This document shows positions 6,787 to 13,950 of a DNA stretch of 19,304 bases, in pieces (within the stretch, counting starts at the first letter, position 1; each line of letters starts with the position of its first letter). The notes under the pieces are model-generated. The model searched no databases and was not told where the DNA came from. It was given only the letters and a program-made list of their open reading frames with translations. Position numbers and translations under genes: made by a program. Origin of the DNA: an uncultured Clostridia bacterium (GTDB lineage: Bacteria > Bacillota > Clostridia > Christensenellales > Borkfalkiaceae); assembly GCA_937915565.1 (NCBI GenBank), contig CALDMH010000091.1, positions 1-19,304 on the forward strand, read 5' to 3'.

Positions 6787-9192
6787 ATGATTGAAAAATA
6801 CGGAGAATTCAGCGAAAAACTCGGCGGGTATAAAATAGAAAAATTACCCGACGCGGGAAATTACGAATACATATATAAAAACGACGAGATTTTAGTCAAA
6901 GTCGACCAGTACGGCGTGATAACCGCGCAAATAAATCCGCCCGTGGGCGAGGCGGTTTTCAAGAGGGAAGAAAGGGAACTCGGTTCGCCCGTAAAGGTTT
7001 GCATTTCGGACGGCGAAAACGTTTTCGGTAACTTCGACGCGCTTCGCTCCGACTCGGTGATGATTGACTTTTTGCCCGAAAAATCGACTTATAGCCTCAC
7101 TTTTGGAAAAACGAAGGTTGTAACCGAGGTTTACGTTGCCGAAAAAGGCAAGCGTTTTATAATGAACGTCAAAATCGAAAATCTCGGCAAGGAAGATAAG
7201 CAATATAAGGTTTTGAAATGTTGTTTTCCTTATCTGAACGAACTTTTAATGGCTCCGTGGGATAAGCCGGAATGGTACACGAGGACGGAATATCTGGAAG
7301 ATAAAAACGCGTTTTTAACCACGAAGTTCAGCGTTGCGGGCAAAAAGGAAGAAAGAAGGTATCTTACCGTCGTTGCAAGCGATACGGCGGACAGCCGCGA
7401 ATTAAGCCTTGAAAGGCTCGTTTCCGCAACTAAAAATTTCAGCGTGATACCGGATAAAATAGGCGGAAAAACCGAGGACGTTCTCTATGCGTTCAAGCAG
7501 TGCGTTTCAACGCTTTCCTCGTTCGCGTTGAAGGCGGGGGAGGCTCGCTCGTTCACGCAGGTGTTCGCCGTCAGCGACGACGAGAAGAATATTTCGGAGG
7601 ACATAGCCGCCTCGAAAAGGTATTTCGATTTGCAAAAACAGGAAAAAGAGCTTGAAAACGTCGAAAAGAAGTACGACGAGCTGTTTTCCGTCAGGCGTGT
7701 GAAAACGGGGAAGGCCGATTTCGACAGGTTCATAAATGGATTTTTGCCGCTTGAAATGTATTGGGTGTCCTCGCTCGACCGCGGTTGGCCGACGGGAATG
7801 CGCGGCGTGAGAGACGCGTCGAACGATTTCGAGGGTATGCTTTGCTACGACAAGGAGGCGTGCAAGGGCGTTATCGAAAACGTATTCTCCAAGCAAAGAA
7901 GCGACGGCTGGTATCCTCGTCAAGTTCCCTTCGGGAGCGGAACGAAGTTCGATTTAAGGGAGTTCGTCGATTCGGCTTGCTTCTTTACGGAATACGTTTA
8001 CGATTATCTCGCTTATGCGGACGATTATTCGATTCTCGAAAAAGAATATCCTTACTTCGACGACGAGAAAAAGGAAACGGGCTTGACGCACCTTAAAAAG
8101 GGAATGGATTATCTCATTTCGGACGACGCTCTCGGCGTTCACGGGCTTGTTAAAATGCGCGGCGGCGACTGGCTCGATTGTTTAAGCGGAGTAGGCAAAA
8201 AAGGCGTCGGCGAAAGCGTTATGGTGTCCTGCCAACTCGTTATGTGCCTCGGCTATTTGTCGCAGATTCTCAAAAAAACGGGGCGGGCAAACGAAGCCGA
8301 AAAATACGATAAGTCCGCCTATAAGTTGATAAACGCCATAAATAAGGCGTCGTTTAACGGAAAATATTACGATGCGGTTTATACGGATAACGGCACCTGG
8401 CTGTTCTCCGAAAAGGACGAGGACGGAGAGAGAAGAGTGTACGTTCCTACAAACGCTTACGCCGTGATAAGCGGCGTGGCTAATGGAAAAGAGGACTCCG
8501 TTTTTGCGGAAATAAGCAAACTTAAAACTTCGGACGGTTACAAACTTTTTTCAAAACCGCTCGGCGGGAAGTTTATAGACGGAATCGGAAAAATGGGAAC
8601 GGGCGATTTTCAACCGTATTTTGCCGAAAACGGAAGCGTTTACAATCACGGCTCGCAGTGCTTCTTGGTAAGAGCTCTTGCCAAAGCGGGAAGATACGAG
8701 GAAATCGCAGATGTTCTGGGTTACGCAATGCCGCTCGACGCAAATAAACATTCGCCCGAAAAAACCTGCTCCGCGCCTTACGCAATCACAAATTGCTATC
8801 ATCTCGTACCGTCGTTTTACGGCAGAGCGGGTTTCTCGTTCTTAACCGGCAGCGTGGCGATGCTTGAAAGAGCTGTGTATAGTTGGGTTTTCGGTTTAAA
8901 CTTCACTCTGGACGATGTAGTTATCGCCCCGTGCGTGCCGAAAGAATATGTCGACGCCGAAATAGAAACGCCTTATAACGGCTTCCGCATTACGGTTAAA
9001 TACGTCGGTTACGGCGCGGAAATTGAGAGCGCGGAAATTGAGAGCGCGGAAATTGCAAACGCGGCGCTCAGCGGCCAAAAAACCGACGGAAAGAAGCTTT
9101 TGATTTCGTCGGACGGTCGTTCGGTCGTCGTTGATAAAAAAGCGATTTCGGGCGATACGACGATAATCGTGAAGATGAAAAGAACGAAATAA
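6787..9192 (+). CDS. GH94-family sugar phosphorylase (cellobiose/chitobiose phosphorylase-like)
   Basis: About 801 residues, the usual GH94 length. Expected reaction: phosphorolysis of a beta-glucoside-type disaccharide to a sugar-1-phosphate plus a sugar. Order: N-terminal beta-sandwich, helical linker (QKQEKELENVEKKYDELF), then an (alpha/alpha)6 barrel. Supporting motifs are the GMRGVRDASNDFEGML region, GGDWLDCLSGVG-KKGVGESV (D461/D464, position of the catalytic Asp in the family's DWND), NHGSQCFLVRAL and FSFLTGSVAMLERAVYSWVFGL near the C terminus. Family enzymes normally have DWND; here the Asn is Leu463, so specificity may differ. There is no signal peptide, so it acts in the cytosol. The start is set at the ATG at 6787, behind AGGAG (6777-6781), rather than at the TTG five codons earlier. 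A 15-bp repeat encodes AEIES-AEIES-AEIAN at 744-758. It is monocistronic with its own operator-controlled promoter. Confidence 0.87.
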   Translation: MIEKYGEFSEKLGGYKIEKLPDAGNYEYIYKNDEILVKVDQYGVITAQINPPVGEAVFKREERELGSPVKVCISDGENVFGNFDALRSDSVMIDFLPEKSTYSLTFGKTKVVTEVYVAEKGKRFIMNVKIENLGKEDKQYKVLKCCFPYLNELLMAPWDKPEWYTRTEYLEDKNAFLTTKFSVAGKKEERRYLTVVASDTADSRELSLERLVSATKNFSVIPDKIGGKTEDVLYAFKQCVSTLSSFALKAGEARSFTQVFAVSDDEKNISEDIAASKRYFDLQKQEKELENVEKKYDELFSVRRVKTGKADFDRFINGFLPLEMYWVSSLDRGWPTGMRGVRDASNDFEGMLCYDKEACKGVIENVFSKQRSDGWYPRQVPFGSGTKFDLREFVDSACFFTEYVYDYLAYADDYSILEKEYPYFDDEKKETGLTHLKKGMDYLISDDALGVHGLVKMRGGDWLDCLSGVGKKGVGESVMVSCQLVMCLGYLSQILKKTGRANEAEKYDKSAYKLINAINKASFNGKYYDAVYTDNGTWLFSEKDEDGERRVYVPTNAYAVISGVANGKEDSVFAEISKLKTSDGYKLFSKPLGGKFIDGIGKMGTGDFQPYFAENGSVYNHGSQCFLVRALAKAGRYEEIADVLGYAMPLDANKHSPEKTCSAPYAITNCYHLVPSFYGRAGFSFLTGSVAMLERAVYSWVFGLNFTLDDVVIAPCVPKEYVDAEIETPYNGFRITVKYVGYGAEIESAEIESAEIANAALSGQKTDGKKLLISSDGRSVVVDKKAISGDTTIIVKMKRTK
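9016..9060 (+). repeat. In-frame 15-bp repeat (x3) in the GH94 gene
   Basis: GCGGAAATTGAGAGC is repeated exactly at 9016-9030 and 9031-9045, with a 12/15 third copy at 9046-9060. It encodes AEIES, AEIES, AEIAN (residues 744-758) in the C-terminal beta domain. Because the unit is a multiple of three, copy-number change would keep the frame. Confidence 0.9.
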
Positions 9193-9240
9193 AGACAAAA
9201 ATTACGCCTGCAAACGGCGGGCGAAAAACCTGCTCCGATA

Positions 9241-9296
9241 GCCGAAAATGATAGCGCGCGGAAAGGCAAAAATGATAGCGTGCGGAAAGGCAAAAA
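9241..9296 (+). repeat. 24-bp imperfect tandem repeat, about 2.3 copies, before apt
   Basis: Units at 9241-9264 and 9265-9288 share AAAATGATAGCG-YGCGGAAA and differ at three positions. A partial third unit (GGCAAAAAT) follows to 9297. They lie in the 207-nt spacer between the GH94 stop and the apt gene, ending about 40 bp upstream of the -35 box. A weak 7-bp hairpin at 9204-9223 lacks a T-run, so I see no convincing terminator for the GH94 gene. Confidence 0.85.
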
Positions 9297-9337
9297 TCAA
9301 TTATTTCTCGGAAATTGCGTTTTTTGCCTCTCAACAG

Positions 9338-9366
9338 TTGAAAAATACTTTCAAAAGTGTTATCAT
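9338..9366 (+). promoter_or_regulatory. Promoter of the apt-like gene
   Basis: TTGAAA (9338-9343), 17-bp spacer, TATCAT (9361-9366), placed 34 bp before the start codon. A short palindrome, TCAAC-A-GTTGA (9331-9341), overlaps the -35 box and could be an operator half, but it is too short to claim. Confidence 0.65.
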
Positions 9367-9399
9367 AATATTTGTTGATTAAACATAAGAGGTAAAATT

Positions 9400-9939
9400 A
9401 TGGGCGATTTTCTTACGATTGATATTCAGGGCTTCAAAGCGGACCTTCCGATTCTTCCCCTTCCGAGCGGCGTTAAAATTGCGTTTTTCAATCTTCACGG
9501 CGCGGTGGATATGACGGAGCATTGCGGAAAAAAGCTTGCCGAGCATCTTAAAGACTGCGAAGTTTTGATAACGGCGGAGTCCAAGGGCTTGCAACTTTGC
9601 CACGTTTGCGCGAGAGAACTCGGACATAAATTTTACGCCGTTGCGAGAAAAAGCCGCAAACTTTATATGCAGGACGGCGTCGGGGTTCAGTACGGTTCGT
9701 CGATTACCACGGGCAAGCCGCAGGAACTTTTCCTTTCAAAACACGATATAGATTTGCTTAAAGGAAAGAAGGTTGGAATCGTGGACGACGTCGTTTCCAC
9801 GGGCGAAAGTCTTTTGGGGCTTGAAAAACTCGTCAACGAAGCTGGCGGAATAATCACGAAAAAAGCGTTCGTTCTCGCCGAGGGAAAAGCCGCCGAAAGA
9901 AAGGATATAGTTTATCTTTCCACGATTCCTCTTTTATAA
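9400..9939 (+). CDS. apt: Adenine phosphoribosyltransferase-like purine salvage enzyme
   Basis: A 179-residue type I phosphoribosyltransferase. The PRPP-binding signature VGIVDDVVSTGES (125-137) is intact. Upstream, AESKGLQLCHVCARELG corresponds to the ESRG...A..LG segment of Apt, and VARKSRK (81-87) to the Apt RK(P/S)xK loop. Length and order fit adenine phosphoribosyltransferase, which makes AMP from adenine and PRPP in the cytosol. The N-terminal 40 residues are less typical, so a xanthine or other purine-base specificity, or a PurR-like regulatory PRTase, is possible. AAGAGG at 9387-9392 supports the start. It is a single-gene unit with its own promoter and a strong terminator. Confidence 0.78.
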   Translation: MGDFLTIDIQGFKADLPILPLPSGVKIAFFNLHGAVDMTEHCGKKLAEHLKDCEVLITAESKGLQLCHVCARELGHKFYAVARKSRKLYMQDGVGVQYGSSITTGKPQELFLSKHDIDLLKGKKVGIVDDVVSTGESLLGLEKLVNEAGGIITKKAFVLAEGKAAERKDIVYLSTIPLL

Positions 9940-9959
9940 TTTAAAACTTGAAGTAGACG

Positions 9960-9990
9960 AAACTCTTCGCAAAAACGCGAAGAGTTTTTT
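9960..9990 (+). terminator. Rho-independent terminator after apt
   Basis: A perfect 11-bp stem (AAACTCTTCGC 9960-9970 with GCGAAGAGTTT 9977-9987), 6-nt loop, T-run 9985-9990. It begins about 20 nt after the apt stop. Confidence 0.95.
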
Positions 9991-10064
9991 GTTTTGCCCG
10001 CTTTGGTGGCCACAGGCGATTGCGTTTTGACGGGTTCTAACGCCAATCTCACTCGGTTACTTTG

Positions 10065-10128
10065 CTGAAATGCGAGAATAAAGCTTACAACACCAGAAAT
10101 ACGAGAATAAAGCGCGCTTTGCCGAAAT
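10065..10128 (+). repeat. 20-bp direct repeat before the Ca2+ ATPase gene
   Basis: 10065-10084 and 10094-10113 match at 18 of 20 positions (core CGAGAATAAAGC), 29 nt apart. The flanking word CTTTGC-Y-GAAAT also recurs (10060-10071 and 10117-10128). The spacer 9991-10161 otherwise shows no clear promoter. A poor TTGCCG/TAAAGT pair near 10119-10147 is the only candidate. Confidence 0.8.
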
Positions 10129-10161
10129 ATATATTATTGAATAAAGTGTTACGAGGATAAT

Positions 10162-12795
10162 ATGAACGCGCATTCCGTGAAAATAAGAGAAATCGAAAGT
10201 TACTATCAAACGAGCGAAAGCGCGGGTTTAAAACGCGAGCAGGTTGAAAAAAACAGGCGTAAGTTCGGGAAAAACGAGCTTACGGCAAAAAAGAAAAAGT
10301 CGCTTTTCAAAAGGTTTTTAGAGGCCCTTTCCGAGCCGACGCTTATTATCCTCGAATTTGCTTGGGCGATAACCGTCGGTGTGAACCTCGGCAAATTCAT
10401 AAAAAACGGTTCGAGCGACGTTTACGAGTGCGTGGGCATATTGGCGGCCATTCTGATTTCCGCCTGCCTTACGGTTTATATGGAAGGGCGTTCGGAAAAA
10501 GCGTTCGAGCTTTTAGGGGCGGTTTACGATAAAATCAGCGTAAAGGTTATAAGGGACGGGCGCGTTACGGTTATTCCGAAAGAGGAAATCGTCGCTGGGG
10601 ACGTGGTTCTCATCGAAACGGGCGATAAGCTCGTTGCCGACGGCAGATTGATAGAATGTAACGGCCTGAAAACGGACGAATCCACTTTGACGGGCGAAAG
10701 CAACAGGGCGACGAAAGCGGTTTGCGAAATGACCGATAAAACGCCGCTTGCGGAAAGGAAGAATTGCGTTTTTTCAGGCACATTCGCAAGTCAGGGCACG
10801 GGAAAAATGATTGTAACGGCGGTTGGGGATAACGCCGAACTCGGCAAAATCGCGGGGCAACTCGGCGGAGGGGCGGTGAACGCGCCGCTTAACGAAAAGC
10901 TTGCGAAACTCGGCAAAAAAGTTACGATTATCGGCGCGATTTCCGCCGGAATTGCGTTTATTCTTTCGATTTTACGGCTTTCGGCAACCGAAAATCTCTC
11001 GTTTTTTTCCGTTCAGGACGCGTTTATCGAGGCGATAGTTTTAATCGTTGCGGCAGTGCCGGAAGGTCTGCCCACGACGGCGGCAATTTCTCTTTCGCTC
11101 AACGTTTTGAAGCTTGCAAAGTCCAACGCGCTTATAAGAAAACTCGTCGCGGCGGAAACGGTGGGGTGCGTGAGCGTTATTTGCTCCGACAAAACCGGAA
11201 CGCTGACCGAAAACGATATGCGCGTTGAAAATCTTAACTGCGAATTCGGGAAAGCTTCCGAAAAATACGCGTTGCTTAACTCCGCCGTGAATTCCACAGC
11301 GGTGCTTAAATCCGACCGCGGCGATATGAAAGCCTTCGGCTCGGCAACCGAGGGCGCGTTGTTGAAGTATGCTTTAAAACTCGGCGTTGACTATGAAAAA
11401 GTGCGCGATAAACGACTTATAGACGGGTTTTTACCGTTTAATTCGGACAATAAATATATGGCTTGCGTCTATCGCTCTAACGAAAAGGATATAGTTTTTT
11501 TGAAAGGCGCGCCGGAGCGCGTGCTTCCGCTTACGACCGTTTCCGAAAGAGCGGAGTTATTGCTTAAAGAGATAAGTTCGTTTCAAAGGCGTGGGAAAAG
11601 AGTTATTGCGTTTGCGAGAAAAGATTGCCCGCGCGGAGGAATGACGGTTGAGGAAATCGTTAAGCAAGGCGGTTTCGTTTACGACGGTTATGCGGTTATC
11701 GCCGACCCCGTCCGGCGCGACGTGAAAAAATCGATTGCGGCGTGCAAAAGCGCGGGCATCGACGTTAAGATGATGACGGGCGACAATGCGGAAACCGCCA
11801 CGGCAATCGCGATGGAAACGGGGCTTATAACTTCCTCTTCGCAGGTGGTTATGGCGGACGAAATCGAGGCGACGCCGCTCGAAGTTTTGAAGGATAAAAT
11901 GCGCAATATCGGCGTAATCGCGAGAAGTACTCCGTCGGTGAAACTGAAAGCCGTGGAGGCGTTGAAAATGACGGGTGCGGTCGTTGCGGTTACGGGCGAC
12001 GGAGTGAACGACGCACCTGCCATAAAGCACGCGGATATAGGAATCGCGATGGGTTCGGGCTCGGAGATAACGAAAGAGGCGAGCGACATCGTGCTTTTAG
12101 ACGATTCTTTTTCGACGATAGTAAAAGCCGTGTCCTTCGGACGGAACATTTACAGGAATTTTCAAAGGTTCATAACTTTCCAGCTCACGGTAAACGTCAC
12201 GGCAATGCTCGTCGTAATCATAAGCCTTGCTCTCGGGCTCGTAAGTCCGTTCAACGCCGTGCAGCTTCTATGGATAGACATAATTATGGACGGCCCGCCC
12301 GCGCTCACGCTCGGGCTTGAAAAGGGCGGCTCGGAGGTTTTGAAATACAGCCCCGTCAAGCGAACGGACGAGATTGTAACGCCGAAAATGCTGATTCGCA
12401 TAATAATTCAGGGCGCGTATATGGCAACGATAATTATTCTGGAATACCTTTTCGACTTTTTGCGCGCGGGAAGAGAGCTTCTGCCCACGGCGTTGTTCTG
12501 TATGTTCGTAATATTTCAGCTCTTTAACGCCTTTAATTGCAGGAAACTTTCGGGCGAAAGTATTTTTGAGTCGATAGGAAATAATAAGCTTATGCTTATC
12601 GTTTTCGGCGTAACTTTTGCTTTTCAAATACTTATTACGCAGGTTTTGGGCGGATTTTTCAAAACCGAGCCGATGCCCGTGGGGCTGTGGCTCAAAGTGA
12701 TAGGCGTTTGTTCCACCTGCGTGCTGTTCTCGGAAACGTATAAATTATTCTATCGGATTATGCCGCGCGTCGGTAGAATGAAACCGCAGAATTAG
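10162..12795 (+). CDS. P2-type Ca2+-transporting ATPase, PMCA-like
   Basis: An 877-residue P-type ATPase in the cytoplasmic membrane, expected to export Ca2+ using ATP. Intact motifs are TGES (177-180, actuator domain), the VPEGLP kink of M4 (E301), DKTGTLT with phosphorylated D343, KGAPERVLP (nucleotide domain), MMTGDN and TGDGVNDAP (D613, D617). M5 reads FQLTVNVTA (N678) and M6 LLWIDIIMDGPPAL (D706, D710), closer to plasma-membrane Ca2+ ATPases than to SERCA. The usual M6 Asn is Asp706 here, an unusual change at an ion ligand. N terminus and C-terminal helices are complete. GAGG at 10153-10156 supports the start. The next gene follows after 14 nt, apparently in the same transcript. Transport of another divalent cation cannot be excluded. 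Confidence 0.93.
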   Translation: MNAHSVKIREIESYYQTSESAGLKREQVEKNRRKFGKNELTAKKKKSLFKRFLEALSEPTLIILEFAWAITVGVNLGKFIKNGSSDVYECVGILAAILISACLTVYMEGRSEKAFELLGAVYDKISVKVIRDGRVTVIPKEEIVAGDVVLIETGDKLVADGRLIECNGLKTDESTLTGESNRATKAVCEMTDKTPLAERKNCVFSGTFASQGTGKMIVTAVGDNAELGKIAGQLGGGAVNAPLNEKLAKLGKKVTIIGAISAGIAFILSILRLSATENLSFFSVQDAFIEAIVLIVAAVPEGLPTTAAISLSLNVLKLAKSNALIRKLVAAETVGCVSVICSDKTGTLTENDMRVENLNCEFGKASEKYALLNSAVNSTAVLKSDRGDMKAFGSATEGALLKYALKLGVDYEKVRDKRLIDGFLPFNSDNKYMACVYRSNEKDIVFLKGAPERVLPLTTVSERAELLLKEISSFQRRGKRVIAFARKDCPRGGMTVEEIVKQGGFVYDGYAVIADPVRRDVKKSIAACKSAGIDVKMMTGDNAETATAIAMETGLITSSSQVVMADEIEATPLEVLKDKMRNIGVIARSTPSVKLKAVEALKMTGAVVAVTGDGVNDAPAIKHADIGIAMGSGSEITKEASDIVLLDDSFSTIVKAVSFGRNIYRNFQRFITFQLTVNVTAMLVVIISLALGLVSPFNAVQLLWIDIIMDGPPALTLGLEKGGSEVLKYSPVKRTDEIVTPKMLIRIIIQGAYMATIIILEYLFDFLRAGRELLPTALFCMFVIFQLFNAFNCRKLSGESIFESIGNNKLMLIVFGVTFAFQILITQVLGGFFKTEPMPVGLWLKVIGVCSTCVLFSETYKLFYRIMPRVGRMKPQN

Positions 12796-12809
12796 CATAC
12801 ACTATAACT

Positions 12810-13544
12810 ATGAGAATAATAAAAGTATCGGACGCCGCGGCGCAAGCGTCGGGCGTCGAATACGTCGGGAACACTCTTCTCGGGTTGGTCGGAGAAATCG
12901 GCGGGGAATTGAAATATTCGGGAGATAAGGCTCGCGTCACGCTTAAAATCGGCGCGCCGGAAAGGTACGCGGATTATTTGAGAAGCGAGATTGAGGACAG
13001 AATCGCGGACGTTATCGCGGTGGGGTATAAATATCGTTACTTTAAAAAAGGAATATCGGCGTCGGGCTTGATGCCGTTTGAAAAGGAAATTTTATATAGC
13101 GCGTTGATTGCCGCAGATATAGACGAGGACAAAAGGTTCGTCGTGAAAAAGGAAAGGCTTCTGGAACATTACGCCGTGGACGGAATCTTCAATTTTCGGC
13201 TCGCACCGTTAAAACGCAAATGGGAAGAAATAGTCGGGTATATTCCGTCGGTGTTCACGAGCGGACAGTTAAAGGATTTCGTCAGGTATCTCATCGGCGA
13301 AAAACGAGGGAAAAAGGCGATAGTCCGCAACGGGCTGGTTTACGACGGCAATTATAATCTTCTCGAAAGGTCGAGGCTTTTGCCCGCGCTTCCGGGCGGC
13401 GCGGAAGGGAAAATTCTCCGCGAGGTGATTCTTTCCGCAAGCGGAAGGGTGGAAGTCGGCTCGGAAATTCCCGAAGCCGACAGAAAATATCTGCGCGATT
13501 TTTACGGCGGAAGGATTTCGTTTAAAACGGGTGCGGAGAAGTAA
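12810..13544 (+). CDS. YtxC-like protein (putative sporulation-associated family), function unknown
   Basis: A 244-residue soluble protein with no signal peptide or membrane helix. I recognise it only weakly. The stretch YAVDGIFNFRLAPLKRKWEEIVGYI followed by LKDFVRYLIGEKRGKKAIVRNGLVYDGNYNLL resembles the core of the YtxC family (the GFI-x-FRLK pattern and a following C-terminal beta region). Position supports this: in Bacillus, ytxC lies just upstream of thrS, and here thrS is the next gene. The function of YtxC is not established, although the family is associated with spore formers. It starts 14 nt after the Ca2+ ATPase stop with no clear Shine-Dalgarno sequence, so translation may be coupled. 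If not YtxC, it is a conserved Clostridia hypothetical. Confidence 0.6.
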   Translation: MRIIKVSDAAAQASGVEYVGNTLLGLVGEIGGELKYSGDKARVTLKIGAPERYADYLRSEIEDRIADVIAVGYKYRYFKKGISASGLMPFEKEILYSALIAADIDEDKRFVVKKERLLEHYAVDGIFNFRLAPLKRKWEEIVGYIPSVFTSGQLKDFVRYLIGEKRGKKAIVRNGLVYDGNYNLLERSRLLPALPGGAEGKILREVILSASGRVEVGSEIPEADRKYLRDFYGGRISFKTGAEK

Positions 13545-13568
13545 TAAGAAAAATATGCGGAAAAACAG

Positions 13569-13596
13569 TTGACAAAATTTTGGCGGGGTATATAAT
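13569..13596 (+). promoter_or_regulatory. Consensus promoter of the thrS T-box transcript
   Basis: TTGACA (13569-13574) and TATAAT (13591-13596) are both exact consensus with a 16-bp spacer. Transcription should begin near 13603, just before stem I of the T-box. Confidence 0.88.
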
Positions 13597-13602
13597 AGAG
13601 TT

Positions 13603-13823
13603 ATAAATTAAATGTTCGTAGAAAAAGACAAGTAGCGCGAATAAGCCGTACAGAGAGCGCGGGGCGATGAGAGCCGCGTAGGATAAAACGTTTGCGAAAC
13701 CGCTTTTTTCAGAACGGGGCGCGCCCTCCCGAAACGGGCAATAAAGAGGCCGGTAAGGCAACTAAGGTGGAACCGCGGAAAGATATTTTTCGTCCTTAAA
13801 CGTTTGTTTGAGGGCGATTTTTT
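13603..13823 (+). ncRNA. T-box riboswitch, threonine specifier (ACC), upstream of thrS
   Basis: A cis-acting RNA that binds uncharged tRNA-Thr and prevents termination. Stem I is seen as basal pairing of GAAAAAG (near 13620-13628) with CTTTTTTC (13703-13710). AGTA lies on the 5' side of the specifier loop and GAA (13696-13698) on the 3' side, followed directly by the specifier ACC (13699-13701) and a purine. The apical AGAGAGCGCGGGG / GATGAGAGCC region suits the distal bulge and loop. The canonical T-box AAGGTGGAACCGCGG is at 13764-13778 and can pair its AAGG with CCTT in the terminator arm. ACC encodes threonine, matching the downstream gene. The 5' end is estimated from the promoter. Confidence 0.93.
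13791..13823 (+). terminator. T-box regulated terminator
   Basis: CGTCCTTAAAC (13791-13801) pairs with GTTTGAGGGCG (13806-13816), 11 bp including two G-U pairs, followed by A and six T residues (13818-13823). The 5' arm contains the CGTCCTT that forms the competing antiterminator with the T-box. Confidence 0.92.
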
Positions 13824-13851
13824 ATTATCCCGAAAAGCTTGATTGATTTAA

Positions 13852-13876
13852 AAAAGTCGGGCTATAAGTCGATTAA
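13852..13876 (+). repeat. 25-bp dispersed repeat, copy upstream of thrS
   Basis: AAAAGTC-NN-GCTATAAGTCGATTAA. The same pattern is found at 15994-16018 with only the two N positions different (GG here, TT there). The two copies bracket the thrS coding region as direct repeats. Confidence 0.75.
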
Positions 13877-13914
13877 CGCCGTGTTTTGGTTGAAAACGCC
13901 GCGTTTTGGCCGGT
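13875..13914 (+). repeat. 20-bp imperfect tandem repeat before thrS
   Basis: 13875-13894 and 13895-13914 each carry AACGCCGYGTTTTGG, differing at a few positions. They lie between the T-box terminator and the thrS ribosome site, in transcribed leader only made when the T-box reads through. Confidence 0.75.
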
Positions 13915-13950
13915 TTGGCTTGCCTACGGAATCACAAAAGGAGAAACAAT

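Noticed and set aside
6590..6790. Small plus-strand open frame between the FtsX and GH94 genes
   Set aside because: It runs through the terminator, the promoter and the 16-bp repeat; no ribosome site or recognisable product.
9204..9223. Hairpin CGCCTGC / GCGGGCG after the GH94 gene as a terminator
   Set aside because: Seven base pairs with one G-U and followed by GAAAAACC rather than a T-run, so not a convincing terminator on either strand.
10119..10147. Promoter TTGCCG-17-TAAAGT for the Ca2+ ATPase
   Set aside because: Both hexamers are poor and no extended -10 is present. The real promoter of this gene was not identified.
13906..13950. N-terminal extension of ThrS from a TTG at 13906
   Set aside because: The ATG at 13951 follows AAAGGAG at good spacing and gives the standard TGS-domain start.
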